Origin: Sulfurimicrobium sp.
GTDB lineage: Bacteria > Pseudomonadota > Gammaproteobacteria > Burkholderiales > Sulfuricellaceae
NCBI GenBank assembly: GCA_030652035.1
Contig: JAUSBJ010000025.1
Coordinates: 1-63,663 of the forward strand
Reading direction: 5' to 3'
Length of the DNA stretch: 63,663 bases
Shown here one piece after another: positions 6,711-15,606 of this stretch (its first letter is position 1; the number at the start of each line of letters is the position of its first letter). A program made the translations under genes and the position numbers. Below the pieces are notes generated by a model. It saw nothing but the letters and a program-made list of their open reading frames with translations, did no database searches and was not told where the DNA came from.

Positions 6711-7775
6711 TTGCGCATATTTCCGTTTATTGCTGTGTTTCTACTGTGCTCAGGCGTGATGATTCCTGGAGCGTATTCGGCTGTTCCCTCAGAACAGGTG
6801 TTGCGTGTTGGCGTGCTGTATTGGTCCATGAATATTCCGGGTCAGGTTGCCATGCGCAAGGGACTTGAGGAAGAAGCCCGCCACATTAACGATAAGGCGA
6901 AACGTCAAGGGCTGCCGTCGGTACAACTGATTCCCCAGGTCGCAGGCGACGGAGTTCCTGGCGTTGAGCGCCAGATAGCGCAGATGTTCGAGATGGTGAA
7001 GCAGAAGCCGGACATCATCATCGTGCAGCCCACCGATAACGCCGCGCTGGCTGCGCCTTTACGTGCAGCCAACCGGGCGGGCATTCCCGTGGTTGCCTAT
7101 GATCAATATATCAGTGGCGGGGCGCTGGCCGCCTACATTACCTCGGATAATCATCAGGCCGGTTATCTGGGCGGCGAATATCTGGCTGCGCAGTTTCCGG
7201 ACAAGCAGGCGATCAAGCTGATATTGCTTGAATATCCGCGGGTTTCATCGACGGTCGAACGGCTTAATGGTTTTCTTGACGCTCTGCGTGATCACGGCCA
7301 GGCCTATAAAATTCTAAAAGCTTACGAGGCAGTGGAGCCGGTGGGCGGTCAGCGCGCCGGGAGGCATATTCTGTTGGATTTCCCGGATAAGGGCAGTGTG
7401 GATGCGGTTTTCAGCGTCAATGATGGCGGGGGCCTCAGTGTGGTGGATGCATTGGCGAATGCGGGTCGCACGGAGATTATGGTGGCCACCATCGATGGCG
7501 ATCCGAAATCCATAGAGAACATTCGCTCAGGTCGGCTCACCCGTATTGATGCCGCACAGTTTTGCGGTCCGCTGGGTGCGGAGGCGATCAGGGCTGCCTA
7601 TGCAATCGCCACCGGGCAAGCAACACCTAGGCAAGCCTTGGTGCCAGTATTTCCCATCACGCTGGATACCTTGACGCGTTACCCCGGATGGGGCGGCCCG
7701 ATTCCAGGGAAATTCACCAAGCCTTGGGTTGCCCGCAATCCTGTTTGGGAAGGAACTGTAAAGGCGGTTAAGTGA
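6711..7775 (+). CDS. Periplasmic sugar-binding-type (Peripla_BP_4) protein
   Basis: This 354-residue protein starts with TTG at 6711. A signal peptide (FPFIAVFLLCSGV...GAYSA, about 1-24) is followed by a two-lobe periplasmic binding fold: LRVGVLYWSMN, PDIIIVQPTDNAALAAPLRA, AGIPVVAYD, DAVFSVNDGGG and MVATIDGDP. It resembles ribose/TorT-like ligand binders. No ABC permease or ATPase is nearby. Seven bases after its stop begins a membrane GGDEF-EAL protein, so it is more likely a ligand sensor presenting a signal to that protein, as LuxP does for LuxQ or TorT for TorS, than a transporter component. The ligand is unknown. Confidence 0.85.
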   Translation: MRIFPFIAVFLLCSGVMIPGAYSAVPSEQVLRVGVLYWSMNIPGQVAMRKGLEEEARHINDKAKRQGLPSVQLIPQVAGDGVPGVERQIAQMFEMVKQKPDIIIVQPTDNAALAAPLRAANRAGIPVVAYDQYISGGALAAYITSDNHQAGYLGGEYLAAQFPDKQAIKLILLEYPRVSSTVERLNGFLDALRDHGQAYKILKAYEAVEPVGGQRAGRHILLDFPDKGSVDAVFSVNDGGGLSVVDALANAGRTEIMVATIDGDPKSIENIRSGRLTRIDAAQFCGPLGAEAIRAAYAIATGQATPRQALVPVFPITLDTLTRYPGWGGPIPGKFTKPWVARNPVWEGTVKAVK

Positions 7776-7782
7776 GACCTCT

Positions 7783-10107
7783 GTGCCGATGAGTTCCCCT
7801 CATGCGGATGGCGTCGTGGTCGAAGAACAGTCATTTGCAAATTTTGACCGCCGCATCGCCTTGTCTTTCGGCGCCCTGATTCTGGCATTGATGATTACGG
7901 TGCTGCTTGCTGGTGGGCTCTACTATCGCGGCATTGCGGAGCGCGAGCAGGCAAAATTATCTGCCTTGGTAACCCATATTCTGGCTAAGTCTGTGAGTCG
8001 AATCAGTTTTTCAGGCAAGTACCATGCCCGTTTGTTACTGGAAGAAATTGCCAGAGGCGAACCGGACATCCGCTATATCCTGGTGGCTGACAAGCAGGGT
8101 AATGTGCTGGCAAGCAGCGATCCTTCCCGCAATGATACCCGGCTTGACCAGGGCGCACTGGAAGCTGCCATGATTGTGCTATCGGGCGAGCCAAGGAAAA
8201 TCAGGGGGCTTGCAATCCATGATGAGCCGATTCGCGAAATTACCGAGTCCTATCTTAGTGGTTTTGATAACGAGATTGCGGGTGTGATCCAGGTCGGTCT
8301 ATCTGATCGCGCGCGCCTGGCGGCAATGCATCAAGGTTTGTTTTTTGTGGGAGTCCTGGTGCTGCTGCTGACGATCATCGGCATCGTCGTCACGCGTCGC
8401 ATCAGCCAGCGTTTCGGTCGCCCTGTCATCCATCTCGCCAGTGATCTTTCGGCAACACTCCAGGCAATTCCTGATTTGATGTTTGAATTGAATCAAGAGG
8501 GGCGCTATCTCAAGGTCATGGCGGCGCGCGACATGCTTATGGCCATGCCCGGAGAGGCATTGCTGGGGCGGACTGTCGGGGATGTTTTGCCCGCACAGGC
8601 AGCGGAAACCGTGCTCATTGCACTTGCAACGGCAAATGAGAAGGGAAGTGCCTATGGCTGCGAGATCAGCCTGCCGTTGGCAGAGGGAATGCGCTGGTTC
8701 GAGCTGTCGGTGGCGAAGAAAGCTGTCCCTGCTGGCGAGATGCCGCGCTATATCGTGCTGTCCCGCGATATCACCGAGCGCAAGCGCGCAGTGGATGAAA
8801 TTCACAGCCTCGCCTTTTACGACCCGCTTACCAGGCTGCCAAATCGACGCTTGTTGCATGACAGGCTGCAACAGTCACAGGCAGCCAGCATGCGCGGGGA
8901 GCATAACGGTGCGTTGATGTTTATCGATCTGGATCACTTCAAAACGCTCAACGATACCAAAGGACATGGTGTTGGCGACTTGCTGCTGCAGAAAGTTGCT
9001 CAACGCCTGCAGGATGGGGTACGCGATGGCGATACCGTGGCGCGGTTGGGTGGGGATGAATTCGTGGTGATACTCGAATCGTTGAGTTCTGACGCGGACG
9101 AGGCCGCCGCGCAGGCCGGGTTTGTGGCGGAGAAACTTCGTTCTGCCCTGGAGCAGCCATACCAGCTCAAAGAGCACGAATACCATTCCACTCCCAGCAT
9201 CGGCGTCACTCTGTTCCAGGGACATGGGGAACGCGTCGAGGATTTGCTCAAACATGCCGATACCGCTCTATACCAGGCCAAGTCTGCCGGGCGTAACACC
9301 ATTCGGTTTTTTGATCCGGACATGCAGGCTGTTCTGGAAGCGCGCACCGAGATGATCGGTAATTTGCGCCAGGCTTTAAAGCACCAGCAGTTGCGCCTCT
9401 TCTACCAAACCCAGGTGGACAGCGCGCAGCGGGTCATCGGTGCCGAGGCTTTGCTGCGTTGGGAAACGGCTGAGCACGGCCTGATTTCTCCCGCACAGTT
9501 CATCCCGCTGGCCGAAGAGACCGGCCTGATCGTGCCGATCGGCTTGTGGGTATTGAAAACGGCATGCGAGCAGATCCGGTTCTGGTCTGGCAATCCGGCT
9601 ACCCGTGGTCTGCAGCTTGCCGTCAATGTCAGTGCGTGCCAGTTCCGCCAGGCGGATTTTGTCGAGCAGGTGCAGCAGGTGATTAATGCAGCTGGCATCG
9701 ACCCAACGTGTTTGAAAATTGAGCTGACCGAGAGTCTGGTGCTCGATAATATGGGCGATAGCATCCCGAAAATGCAGGCACTCAAAGCCATAGGCATTGG
9801 ATTGTCGATGGATGATTTCGGTACGGGTTATTCATCTCTTTCTTACCTCAAACAATTGCCCTTGGATCAGTTGAAAATTGATCAGTCATTCGTCCGCGAT
9901 CTGGTTACCGATCCCAACGATGCTGCCATCGTGCAAGCAATCATTACCATGGGGCAAACGTTCGGATTGAATGTCATTGCCGAAGGGGTTGAAACCGAGG
10001 CGCAGCGCGATTTCCTCGCAATGCACGGCTGCCATGCCTTCCAGGGCTATCTGTTCAGCAAGCCGGTGCCGATTGAGCAGTTTGACGCATTTTCGAGGCA
10101 GGGCTGA
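7783..10107 (+). CDS. Membrane PAS-GGDEF-EAL c-di-GMP turnover protein
   Basis: This 774-residue protein starts with GTG at 7783; an in-frame ATG lies at 7789. Two membrane segments (about 27-48 and 185-205) frame a periplasmic domain. A PAS domain (about 220-335), a GGDEF domain with intact GGDEF (about 422-426) and an EAL domain with EALLRW (about 555), DDFGTGYSSLSYL and AEGVETEAQ follow. Both catalytic signatures are present, so it could make and/or degrade c-di-GMP. The direct coupling to a periplasmic binding protein gene suggests that the periplasmic domain senses the loaded binding protein. No HAMP domain is obvious between the second membrane segment and the PAS domain. Confidence 0.9.
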   Translation: MPMSSPHADGVVVEEQSFANFDRRIALSFGALILALMITVLLAGGLYYRGIAEREQAKLSALVTHILAKSVSRISFSGKYHARLLLEEIARGEPDIRYILVADKQGNVLASSDPSRNDTRLDQGALEAAMIVLSGEPRKIRGLAIHDEPIREITESYLSGFDNEIAGVIQVGLSDRARLAAMHQGLFFVGVLVLLLTIIGIVVTRRISQRFGRPVIHLASDLSATLQAIPDLMFELNQEGRYLKVMAARDMLMAMPGEALLGRTVGDVLPAQAAETVLIALATANEKGSAYGCEISLPLAEGMRWFELSVAKKAVPAGEMPRYIVLSRDITERKRAVDEIHSLAFYDPLTRLPNRRLLHDRLQQSQAASMRGEHNGALMFIDLDHFKTLNDTKGHGVGDLLLQKVAQRLQDGVRDGDTVARLGGDEFVVILESLSSDADEAAAQAGFVAEKLRSALEQPYQLKEHEYHSTPSIGVTLFQGHGERVEDLLKHADTALYQAKSAGRNTIRFFDPDMQAVLEARTEMIGNLRQALKHQQLRLFYQTQVDSAQRVIGAEALLRWETAEHGLISPAQFIPLAEETGLIVPIGLWVLKTACEQIRFWSGNPATRGLQLAVNVSACQFRQADFVEQVQQVINAAGIDPTCLKIELTESLVLDNMGDSIPKMQALKAIGIGLSMDDFGTGYSSLSYLKQLPLDQLKIDQSFVRDLVTDPNDAAIVQAIITMGQTFGLNVIAEGVETEAQRDFLAMHGCHAFQGYLFSKPVPIEQFDAFSRQG

Positions 10108-10151
10108 GCGCTGTTTGACGATGTGGCAATAGCGGAGCGGCCAGGGGGGGG

Positions 10152-10817
10152 TTATTCGGCTGAATGCTTGGTTCGTGCCAGCATTTCCTGCGCTTCCTTT
10201 GCGCTGAGGTGTTTCCATGGCAGAGGAATCAGGCCGGGGACGCGCTTCATATATTGCCGGTATGCGTCCCCATGATAAATCAGCAGCTTTTTCTCTTCCA
10301 GCTTGGATCCAATCACGAAGTAGAGCGTGATCATCGTGCTTGAAAGCAGCATCGCCGCATTCATGTCGCGCGTCCAGACCAGGATCAAGCCAAAGAAATA
10401 CCAGGGGTGGCGCACGAAACGGTGGAAGGGGGATAGGTGAAAATGCTCCTGATCTTCCACCTTTCTCGTGCGTTCACGCAACTGGCGCAGGCCAAGGAAC
10501 TCCTGGATGTCGTAATATTTCAGTGAATGGATAAAAGCCAGGCAGGCCAGCAGCGAGAGACCATTTGCCAGCCATGCGCCGATACCCTGCCACTGCCATA
10601 GCACCGGGCCTGGGTGCTGGAACATGTGCCACAGAATCGGCAATAGCAGCAGTAAGGACAGGCTGTTGAACGCCAGCCGGTAAGCCGGCATCAGTGCAGG
10701 GCGAGCAAGGGCCGTGCGGTGCTTTATTCCGAGCGAAGCAAGTACGGAATGCAGTATAAAATAAGCCAGCCAGTAACACAGCAGCAGTGCCAGATCATGC
10801 CATGTGGAGTCAGTCAT
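10152..10817 (-). CDS. ICMT-like/NnrU-like membrane methyltransferase family protein
   Basis: This protein has 221 residues from the ATG at 10817, which has AAGGAG seven bases upstream; an open frame extends 24 bases further. It has about five hydrophobic segments and the C-terminal signature of isoprenylcysteine-methyltransferase-like proteins: FVRHPWYFFGLILVW, then GSKLEEKKLLIYHGDAYRQY. Bacterial members are membrane proteins of mostly unknown substrate. It is convergent with the upstream GGDEF-EAL gene and is followed on its 5' side by a terminator and tRNA-Val. The substrate is not predictable. Confidence 0.7.
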   Translation of the reverse strand: MTDSTWHDLALLLCYWLAYFILHSVLASLGIKHRTALARPALMPAYRLAFNSLSLLLLLPILWHMFQHPGPVLWQWQGIGAWLANGLSLLACLAFIHSLKYYDIQEFLGLRQLRERTRKVEDQEHFHLSPFHRFVRHPWYFFGLILVWTRDMNAAMLLSSTMITLYFVIGSKLEEKKLLIYHGDAYRQYMKRVPGLIPLPWKHLSAKEAQEMLARTKHSAE

Positions 10818-10876
10818 GCCTTTCTCCTTTGTGGAATCCAATTAATTCCAGCCTATCAGGGAACGATGCCGGCGCA

Positions 10877-10913
10877 ATAAAAAAGGGGCCAGGATAATCC
10901 TGACCCCTTTTTT
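10877..10913. terminator. Bidirectional terminator behind tRNA-Val
   Basis: AAAGGGGCCAGGA pairs with TCCTGACCCCTTT around TAA with one mismatch. An A run on the left and a T run on the right allow termination in both directions. It lies 3' of tRNA-Val on the minus strand. Confidence 0.85.
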
Positions 10914-10916
10914 ATT

Positions 10917-10991
10917 TGGTGGGCGATACTGGGTTCGAACCAGTGACCCCTGCCGTGTGAAGGCAGTGCTCTACCGCTGAGCTAACCGCCC
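10917..10991 (-). tRNA. tRNA-Val(CAC)
   Basis: This 75-nt cloverleaf has the CCA encoded. The acceptor GGGCGGT pairs with ATCGCCC. The anticodon arm CTGCC-TTCACAC-GGCAG gives anticodon CAC (valine). The T arm is ACTGG-TTCGAAC-CCAGT. A terminator follows directly. Confidence 0.95.
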
Positions 10992-10999
10992 AAAATGGA

Positions 11000-11242
11000 C
11001 TTTGATCGGACCATTGAGGGCGCAAATTATGCCTTTTATCCGCGATAGCGTCAAATGCTTAAATGCCTGTTTTTGCGGTACCCCTGGCTTGCTTTGTTTG
11101 TTATTAGGCTAAGAGCTTGGGGACGTTCAGCGGTTCAGGCCGCTAAAGACGCCAAGGGCGGAAATGTTGTCCGGAATCCTTCCAGGGGGCTGGGGGTATG
11201 ATACATAGTAAAATCCGACGCTACTGGTAATGGAGAGTTTGG
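11000..11242 (+). other. Leader region of the ion channel gene
   Basis: This gap of about 240 bp has no gene. A GGAGAG ribosome site lies about 10 bases before the channel ATG. No convincing promoter or riboswitch fold could be recognised by eye. Confidence 0.3.
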
Positions 11243-12052
11243 ATGGCTATTGATTTTCGCCGCTGGCTCGGGATGGGGGGCGTGCCGCCCCGCGATCATC
11301 CCGAAGCGTATGTATGGGAGCGGCGCTTGCACTGGGTCATGGTTGCGATTGCCTTGCTGGCGATCCCATCCTTTTATCTGGAAATCAAGCAAAATGACAA
11401 CCCCTTAGCGGGTTTTGGGTTGGAACTGGATTTATTCATTTTTCTTGCCTTCAGCCTGGAAACCCTCTGGATGTCGCATGTCTGCCGCCACAAATGGCTC
11501 TATCTAAAGTACAACTGGCTGAATGTGGTGATTATTATAGGTTCGGGTCTGGGAATGGCGGGATTGCCCAGTGAATGGCTGCCCTTGGTGCGCCTGTTGC
11601 GAATTGCGTATGTCACGCTGGCTCTGGCACGCATGCTTACTTCCCTGCGCTTGCTACTGTCCGCCAAGGCTGTGCCTTATGCTTTTGTGCTGGGAATCGT
11701 CACGCTGCTTGCCTCGGGCGCTGGATTTTACTGGCTGGAGCCGACGATACACAGCTTTGGCGAAGGTTTGTGGCTGGCTTTTATTACTGGTGCGACGGTA
11801 GGTTATGGCGATTTTGTTCCGACCACTACGGCTGCGCGCGTTTTTGCCGTGATCATGGTGATTGTCGGTGTTGCTGTATTTTCTTTGGTCACCGCGAGCG
11901 TTTCGGCATTTTTTGTGGGTGAGGATGAAAAAAAGCTGCGCCGCGAAATGCATCACGATATTCAGGAGTTGCGCCGCGAGATTGCCGAGTTGCGATCAAA
12001 ATTGCAGTCGGGCGAGGCGGTTCAGCCCGCCGCAAGAAAAGAACCGGACTAG
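11243..12052 (+). CDS. Voltage-gated-type potassium (ion) channel
   Basis: This 269-residue protein has six predicted membrane segments. The fourth region is LVRLLRIAYVTLALARML, with spaced Arg residues like a voltage sensor. A pore loop carries the K+ selectivity filter TVGYGD (about 185-190). The cytoplasmic C-terminus (about 222-258) is a strongly charged coiled coil (EKKLRREMHHDIQELRREI), probably for tetramer assembly. No RCK/TrkA-N domain is present, unlike E. coli Kch. It appears to be a single-gene unit between tRNA-Val and glyA. Confidence 0.88.
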   Translation: MAIDFRRWLGMGGVPPRDHPEAYVWERRLHWVMVAIALLAIPSFYLEIKQNDNPLAGFGLELDLFIFLAFSLETLWMSHVCRHKWLYLKYNWLNVVIIIGSGLGMAGLPSEWLPLVRLLRIAYVTLALARMLTSLRLLLSAKAVPYAFVLGIVTLLASGAGFYWLEPTIHSFGEGLWLAFITGATVGYGDFVPTTTAARVFAVIMVIVGVAVFSLVTASVSAFFVGEDEKKLRREMHHDIQELRREIAELRSKLQSGEAVQPAARKEPD

Positions 12053-12139
12053 CCGGACCGGATTGTCAACGCGGATTGGTTAAACCCTTGTCAGTCATGC
12101 TAAAATTTCCGCTTTTTCCAAGCCGAGTGAAAGACCACC

Positions 12140-13387
12140 ATGTTCAGCGCAAAAAATACCATTGCCAGCTTCGATCCTGAATTGTGGCAGGCGATCGAGC
12201 AGGAGCGCCAGCGCCAGGAAGACCATATCGAACTGATCGCCTCCGAGAACTACACCAGCCCAGCCGTGATGGAGGCGCAGGGCTCGGTGCTGACCAACAA
12301 ATACGCCGAAGGTTATCCCGGCAAGCGTTACTACGGCGGTTGCGAGTATGTGGACAAAGCCGAACAGTTGGCCATTGACCGCGTCAAGAAACTGTTCGGC
12401 GCAGAAGCCGCCAACGTGCAGCCCAATTCCGGTTCTCAGGCCAATCAGGCGGTATTCATGGCTTTCCTCAAGCCTGGCGATACCATCATGGGCATGAGTC
12501 TGGCAGAGGGTGGTCACCTTACACATGGCATGGCGCTCAATATGAGCGGCAAGTGGTTCAATGTTGTCGCCTACGGTCTCGATCAAAATGAAGCGATCGA
12601 TTACGAGCGCATGGAAGCGCTGGCGCATGAGCACAAGCCGAAGCTGATTATTGCCGGCGCGTCGGCCTATGCGCTGAAGATAGATTTTGAGCGCTTTGCC
12701 AAGGTTGCCAAGGCCGTCGGCGCGATTTTCATGGTGGACATGGCGCACTATGCCGGGCTGATCGCCGCCGGCGTTTACCCCAACCCGGTGCCGCATGCCG
12801 ATGTGGTTACCACCACCACCCACAAGACATTGCGTGGGCCAAGAGGCGGTGTCATCCTGATGAAGGCTGAGCACGAGAAGGCCATTAATTCCGCCATTTT
12901 TCCCGGATTGCAAGGCGGGCCGCTGATGCACGTCATCGCCGGCAAGGCAGTGGCTTTCAAGGAAGCTGCGGGCAAGGACTTCAAGCATTACCAGGAACAG
13001 GTGATCGCCAATGCGCTGGTGATGTGCAAGGTGCTCACCGAGCGTGGACTGCGCATCATTTCCGGCCGCACCGAGTCCCATGTATTCCTGGTCGACCTGC
13101 GCGCCATGAAGCTCACCGGCAAGGAAGCCGAAGCCGCGCTGGGCAAGGCGCATATCACGGTGAACAAGAACGCCATCCCCAACGATCCGGAAAAGCCCTT
13201 CGTCACCAGCGGCATCCGCATCGGCACCCCGGCGATGACCACGCGCGGCTTCAAGGAGTTCGAAGCCGAGCATTTGGCCAACCTGATCGCCGATGTGCTG
13301 GCGGCCCCCACCGATGAAACCGTGCTGTCGCGCGTGGCGAATGAAGCCAAGGCGATGTGCGCGAAGTTTCCGGTCTATGGGGCGTGA
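12140..13387 (+). CDS. glyA: Serine hydroxymethyltransferase
   Basis: This 415-residue protein is of standard length. It converts serine and tetrahydrofolate to glycine and methylene-THF with PLP. The PLP-lysine motif [14 protein letters not shown], the N-terminal [13 protein letters not shown] and [15 protein letters not shown] are all intact. The gene precedes nrdR and the riboflavin genes, the usual order in Betaproteobacteria. A 16-bp hairpin follows its stop, so glyA is probably transcribed separately from nrdR-rib. Confidence 0.98.
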   Translation: MFSAKNTIASFDPELWQAIEQERQRQEDHIELIASENYTSPAVMEAQGSVLTNKYAEGYPGKRYYGGCEYVDKAEQLAIDRVKKLFGAEAANVQPNSGSQANQAVFMAFLKPGDTIMGMSLAEGGHLTHGMALNMSGKWFNVVAYGLDQNEAIDYERMEALAHEHKPKLIIAGASAYALKIDFERFAKVAKAVGAIFMVDMAHYAGLIAAGVYPNPVPHADVVTTTTHKTLRGPRGGVILMKAEHEKAINSAIFPGLQGGPLMHVIAGKAVAFKEAAGKDFKHYQEQVIANALVMCKVLTERGLRIISGRTESHVFLVDLRAMKLTGKEAEAALGKAHITVNKNAIPNDPEKPFVTSGIRIGTPAMTTRGFKEFEAEHLANLIADVLAAPTDETVLSRVANEAKAMCAKFPVYGA

Positions 13388-13397
13388 AATGTGAAGA

Positions 13398-13440
13398 GTG
13401 AAGGGTGAGGCGTGGTGGGATGCTACGCTTCACCCTTCAC
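13398..13440. repeat. 16-bp inverted repeat between glyA and nrdR
   Basis: GTGAAGGGTGAGGCGT (13398-13413) pairs with ACGCTTCACCCTTCAC (13425-13440), with one G-T pair and an 11-nt loop, and further GTGAA/TTCAC words flank it. There is no T run, so it is more like a REP-type intergenic repeat than a standard terminator. Confidence 0.6.
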
Positions 13441-13461
13441 ATTTCACCTTTCACATAAAAA

Positions 13462-13911
13462 ATGAAATGTCCCTTCTGCGGCGAAGCCGATACCCAGGTC
13501 ATTGATTCCCGCGTCAGCGAGGAAGGCGACAGCGTGCGCCGCCGCCGTCGCTGCCCGAGTTGCGAAAAACGTTTTACCACCTACGAAACGGCGGAGCTCA
13601 GGATGCCGTCGGTGGTGAAGCAAAATGGCAGCCGCGAGGAATTCAGCCGCGACAAGATCCGCACCAGTTTCATGCGCGCACTCAACAAGCGCCCGGTTTC
13701 CACCAGTCTGGTGGATGGCGCAATCCAGCATATCGAGCAGAAAATGCTGAGCCTGGGCGAGCGCGAAATCCCTTCGCTGAAAGTGGGGGAAATGGTGATG
13801 AACGAACTGCGCAAGCTGGACAAGGTGGCCTATATTCGCTTTGCCTCGGTGTATCGCAGTTTCGAGGACGTGGATGATTTCCGCGATGCGATCCAGGATC
13901 TGGACAAATAA
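13462..13911 (+). CDS. nrdR: Transcriptional repressor NrdR
   Basis: This 149-residue protein has an N-terminal zinc ribbon (CPFC at residues 3-6 and CPSC at about 31-34) and an ATP-cone domain (about 49-139, [20 protein letters not shown]). NrdR senses dATP/ATP and represses ribonucleotide reductase genes through NrdR boxes. It is the first gene of the ribD-ribE-ribBX-ribH-nusB run, and the ribD TTG start lies one base after its TAA. This genomic order is widely conserved in Proteobacteria. Confidence 0.97.
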   Translation: MKCPFCGEADTQVIDSRVSEEGDSVRRRRRCPSCEKRFTTYETAELRMPSVVKQNGSREEFSRDKIRTSFMRALNKRPVSTSLVDGAIQHIEQKMLSLGEREIPSLKVGEMVMNELRKLDKVAYIRFASVYRSFEDVDDFRDAIQDLDK

Positions 13912-13912
13912 G

Positions 13913-15010
13913 TTGACTTACTCGGCGGATGATCACGACTTCATGGCACAGGCCTTGCGCCTTGCCGAACGCGGCCTGTATACGGCCACGCCCAATCCCC
14001 GCGTCGGCTGCGTCATCGTGCGCGAGGGCCGGGTGGTCGGGGAGGGCTGGCACGAGCGAGCCGGCGAACCGCACGCCGAGATCCATGCCCTGCAGCAGGC
14101 TGGGGAACAGGCGCGGGGGGCGACGGTGTATGTGACGCTGGAGCCGTGCAGTCACCATGGTCGCACGCCGCCCTGTGCCGATGCCCTGGTCAAGGCGGGC
14201 GTGGCGCGCGTGGTGGTGGCCACGCAGGACCCTAATCCGCTGGTTTCGGGCGCGGGTCTGAAAATACTGGCAGATGCAGGTGTTCAGGTGGAATGCGGCC
14301 TGCTGGAGCAAGCGTCCAGCGATCTCAATGTTGGTTTCGTGTCGCGCATGCGGCGCGGACGGCCATGGCTGAGGCTGAAAGTCGCGGCCACGCTGGATGG
14401 CAAGACAGCGCTCGGCAACGGTGTCAGCCAGTGGATTACCGGCCCGGATGCGCGGCGCGATGCACATCGCTGGCGCGCCCGCTCCTGCGCCATGCTGACC
14501 GGCATCGGCACGGTGTTGCATGATGATCCGTCCTTCAATGTGCGCGACATCGAAACCACGCGTCAGCCGCTCAAGGTGGTGGTGGATGCCAATCTGAGCA
14601 TGCCGCTGGATGCCAAAATGCTTTCCGGCGCGCCGCTGCTGGTTGCAACGGGTTGCAATGAAGAAGACCGCATCCAGACTTTGCGCGAGGCAGGCGCTGA
14701 AGTAGTGGTTCTGCCAGCGCTGCATGGGCAGATCGATCTGGCACGCCTGATGCAGGAACTCGGGCAGCGCGGCTGCAATGAAATTACGGTCGAGGCGGGC
14801 AAGGTGCTGAATGGCGCTCTGCTGCAGGCGGGCGTGGTGGACGAACTGGTGTTTTATCTCGCGCCCATGCTGTTCGGCGATAAGGCGCGCGGCATGTTCG
14901 GCTTGCCGGATATCGAAACAATGGAGCAGCGCCAGGAACTGGATATTCGCGACCTGCGCATGGTGGGGCAGGATATGCGCATCGTGGCGCGTTTAAAGGA
15001 AAAATCATAA
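13913..15010 (+). CDS. ribD: Bifunctional riboflavin deaminase/reductase RibD
   Basis: This is 365 residues from a TTG start directly behind nrdR. The family N-terminus (YSADDHDFMAQALRLAERG) begins here, and the next ATG at 13943 would cut it. The deaminase domain (about 1-145) has zinc ligands HAE and PCSHHGRTPPC. The reductase domain (about 148-365) carries LKVAATLDGKTAL and ITGPDARRDAHRWR. It performs the deamination and NADPH reduction steps after GTP ring opening. The TAA overlaps the ribE ATG (TAATG), indicating translational coupling. Confidence 0.96.
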   Translation: MTYSADDHDFMAQALRLAERGLYTATPNPRVGCVIVREGRVVGEGWHERAGEPHAEIHALQQAGEQARGATVYVTLEPCSHHGRTPPCADALVKAGVARVVVATQDPNPLVSGAGLKILADAGVQVECGLLEQASSDLNVGFVSRMRRGRPWLRLKVAATLDGKTALGNGVSQWITGPDARRDAHRWRARSCAMLTGIGTVLHDDPSFNVRDIETTRQPLKVVVDANLSMPLDAKMLSGAPLLVATGCNEEDRIQTLREAGAEVVVLPALHGQIDLARLMQELGQRGCNEITVEAGKVLNGALLQAGVVDELVFYLAPMLFGDKARGMFGLPDIETMEQRQELDIRDLRMVGQDMRIVARLKEKS

Positions 15011-15606
15011 TGTTTACCGGCATCATCCAGGCGGTAGGAAAAATCACTGCCATCGAACCATTGCAGGAAGGCGTGCGTCTGAATATAGATGCAGGCGGAC
15101 TGGATATGAGTGACGTGGCGCTGGGCGACAGTATTGCCGCCAACGGCGTGTGCCTGACCGTGGTAGAGAAGACCTCAGGCGGCTACAAGGTCGATGTTTC
15201 GCGCGAAACGCTGAATTGCACCGCAGGCCTGGGCGAGCCCGGCGAGGTCAATCTGGAAAAAGCGCTGCGCCTGGCCGACAGGCTGGGCGGACATCTGGTG
15301 AGCGGCCATGTGGATGGCGTGGGCGAAGTGGTCAAGTTCGAGCCGGTGGGCGAATCGCACGAGCTGGTGATTCGCGCACCGAAAGCATTGGCCCGCTATA
15401 TTGCCCACAAGGGCTCGATTACAGTCAACGGGGTGAGCCTGACGGTCAACTGGGTGAAGGGCGAGGAGTTCAGCATCAACCTGATTCCCCACACCATTCA
15501 GGCCACCAATTTCAAACATCTGTGCGCCGGCAAAACTGTCAACCTGGAAGTTGACCTGGTGGCACGCTATCTGGAACGCATGCTGAGTTACGGCAAGGAA
15601 TCTTAA
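15010..15606 (+). CDS. ribE: Riboflavin synthase alpha chain
   Basis: This 198-residue protein has two homologous lumazine-binding barrels. The first begins MFTGIIQAVGKI and the second GGHLVSGHVDG. It carries NGVCLTV and the second-domain counterpart NGVSLTV. It dismutates two 6,7-dimethyl-8-ribityllumazine molecules to riboflavin. It is coupled by TAATG overlaps to ribD upstream and ribBX downstream. No FMN riboswitch was recognised upstream of this run. Confidence 0.97.
   Translation: MFTGIIQAVGKITAIEPLQEGVRLNIDAGGLDMSDVALGDSIAANGVCLTVVEKTSGGYKVDVSRETLNCTAGLGEPGEVNLEKALRLADRLGGHLVSGHVDGVGEVVKFEPVGESHELVIRAPKALARYIAHKGSITVNGVSLTVNWVKGEEFSINLIPHTIQATNFKHLCAGKTVNLEVDLVARYLERMLSYGKES

Noticed and set aside
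10877..10913. Attenuator of the ICMT-like gene
   Set aside because: It lies upstream of that gene's start but directly 3' of tRNA-Val, with runs on both sides; it is better explained as a tRNA terminator.
12095..13273. 392-residue open frame on the minus strand
   Set aside because: It lies wholly antisense to intact glyA, is rich in His/Gly/Leu runs and carries no domain; it is a codon-bias shadow.
13841..13912. Longer N-terminus of RibD inside nrdR
   Set aside because: The extra residues are out-of-frame nrdR sequence, and the conserved RibD N-terminus begins at the TTG at 13913.
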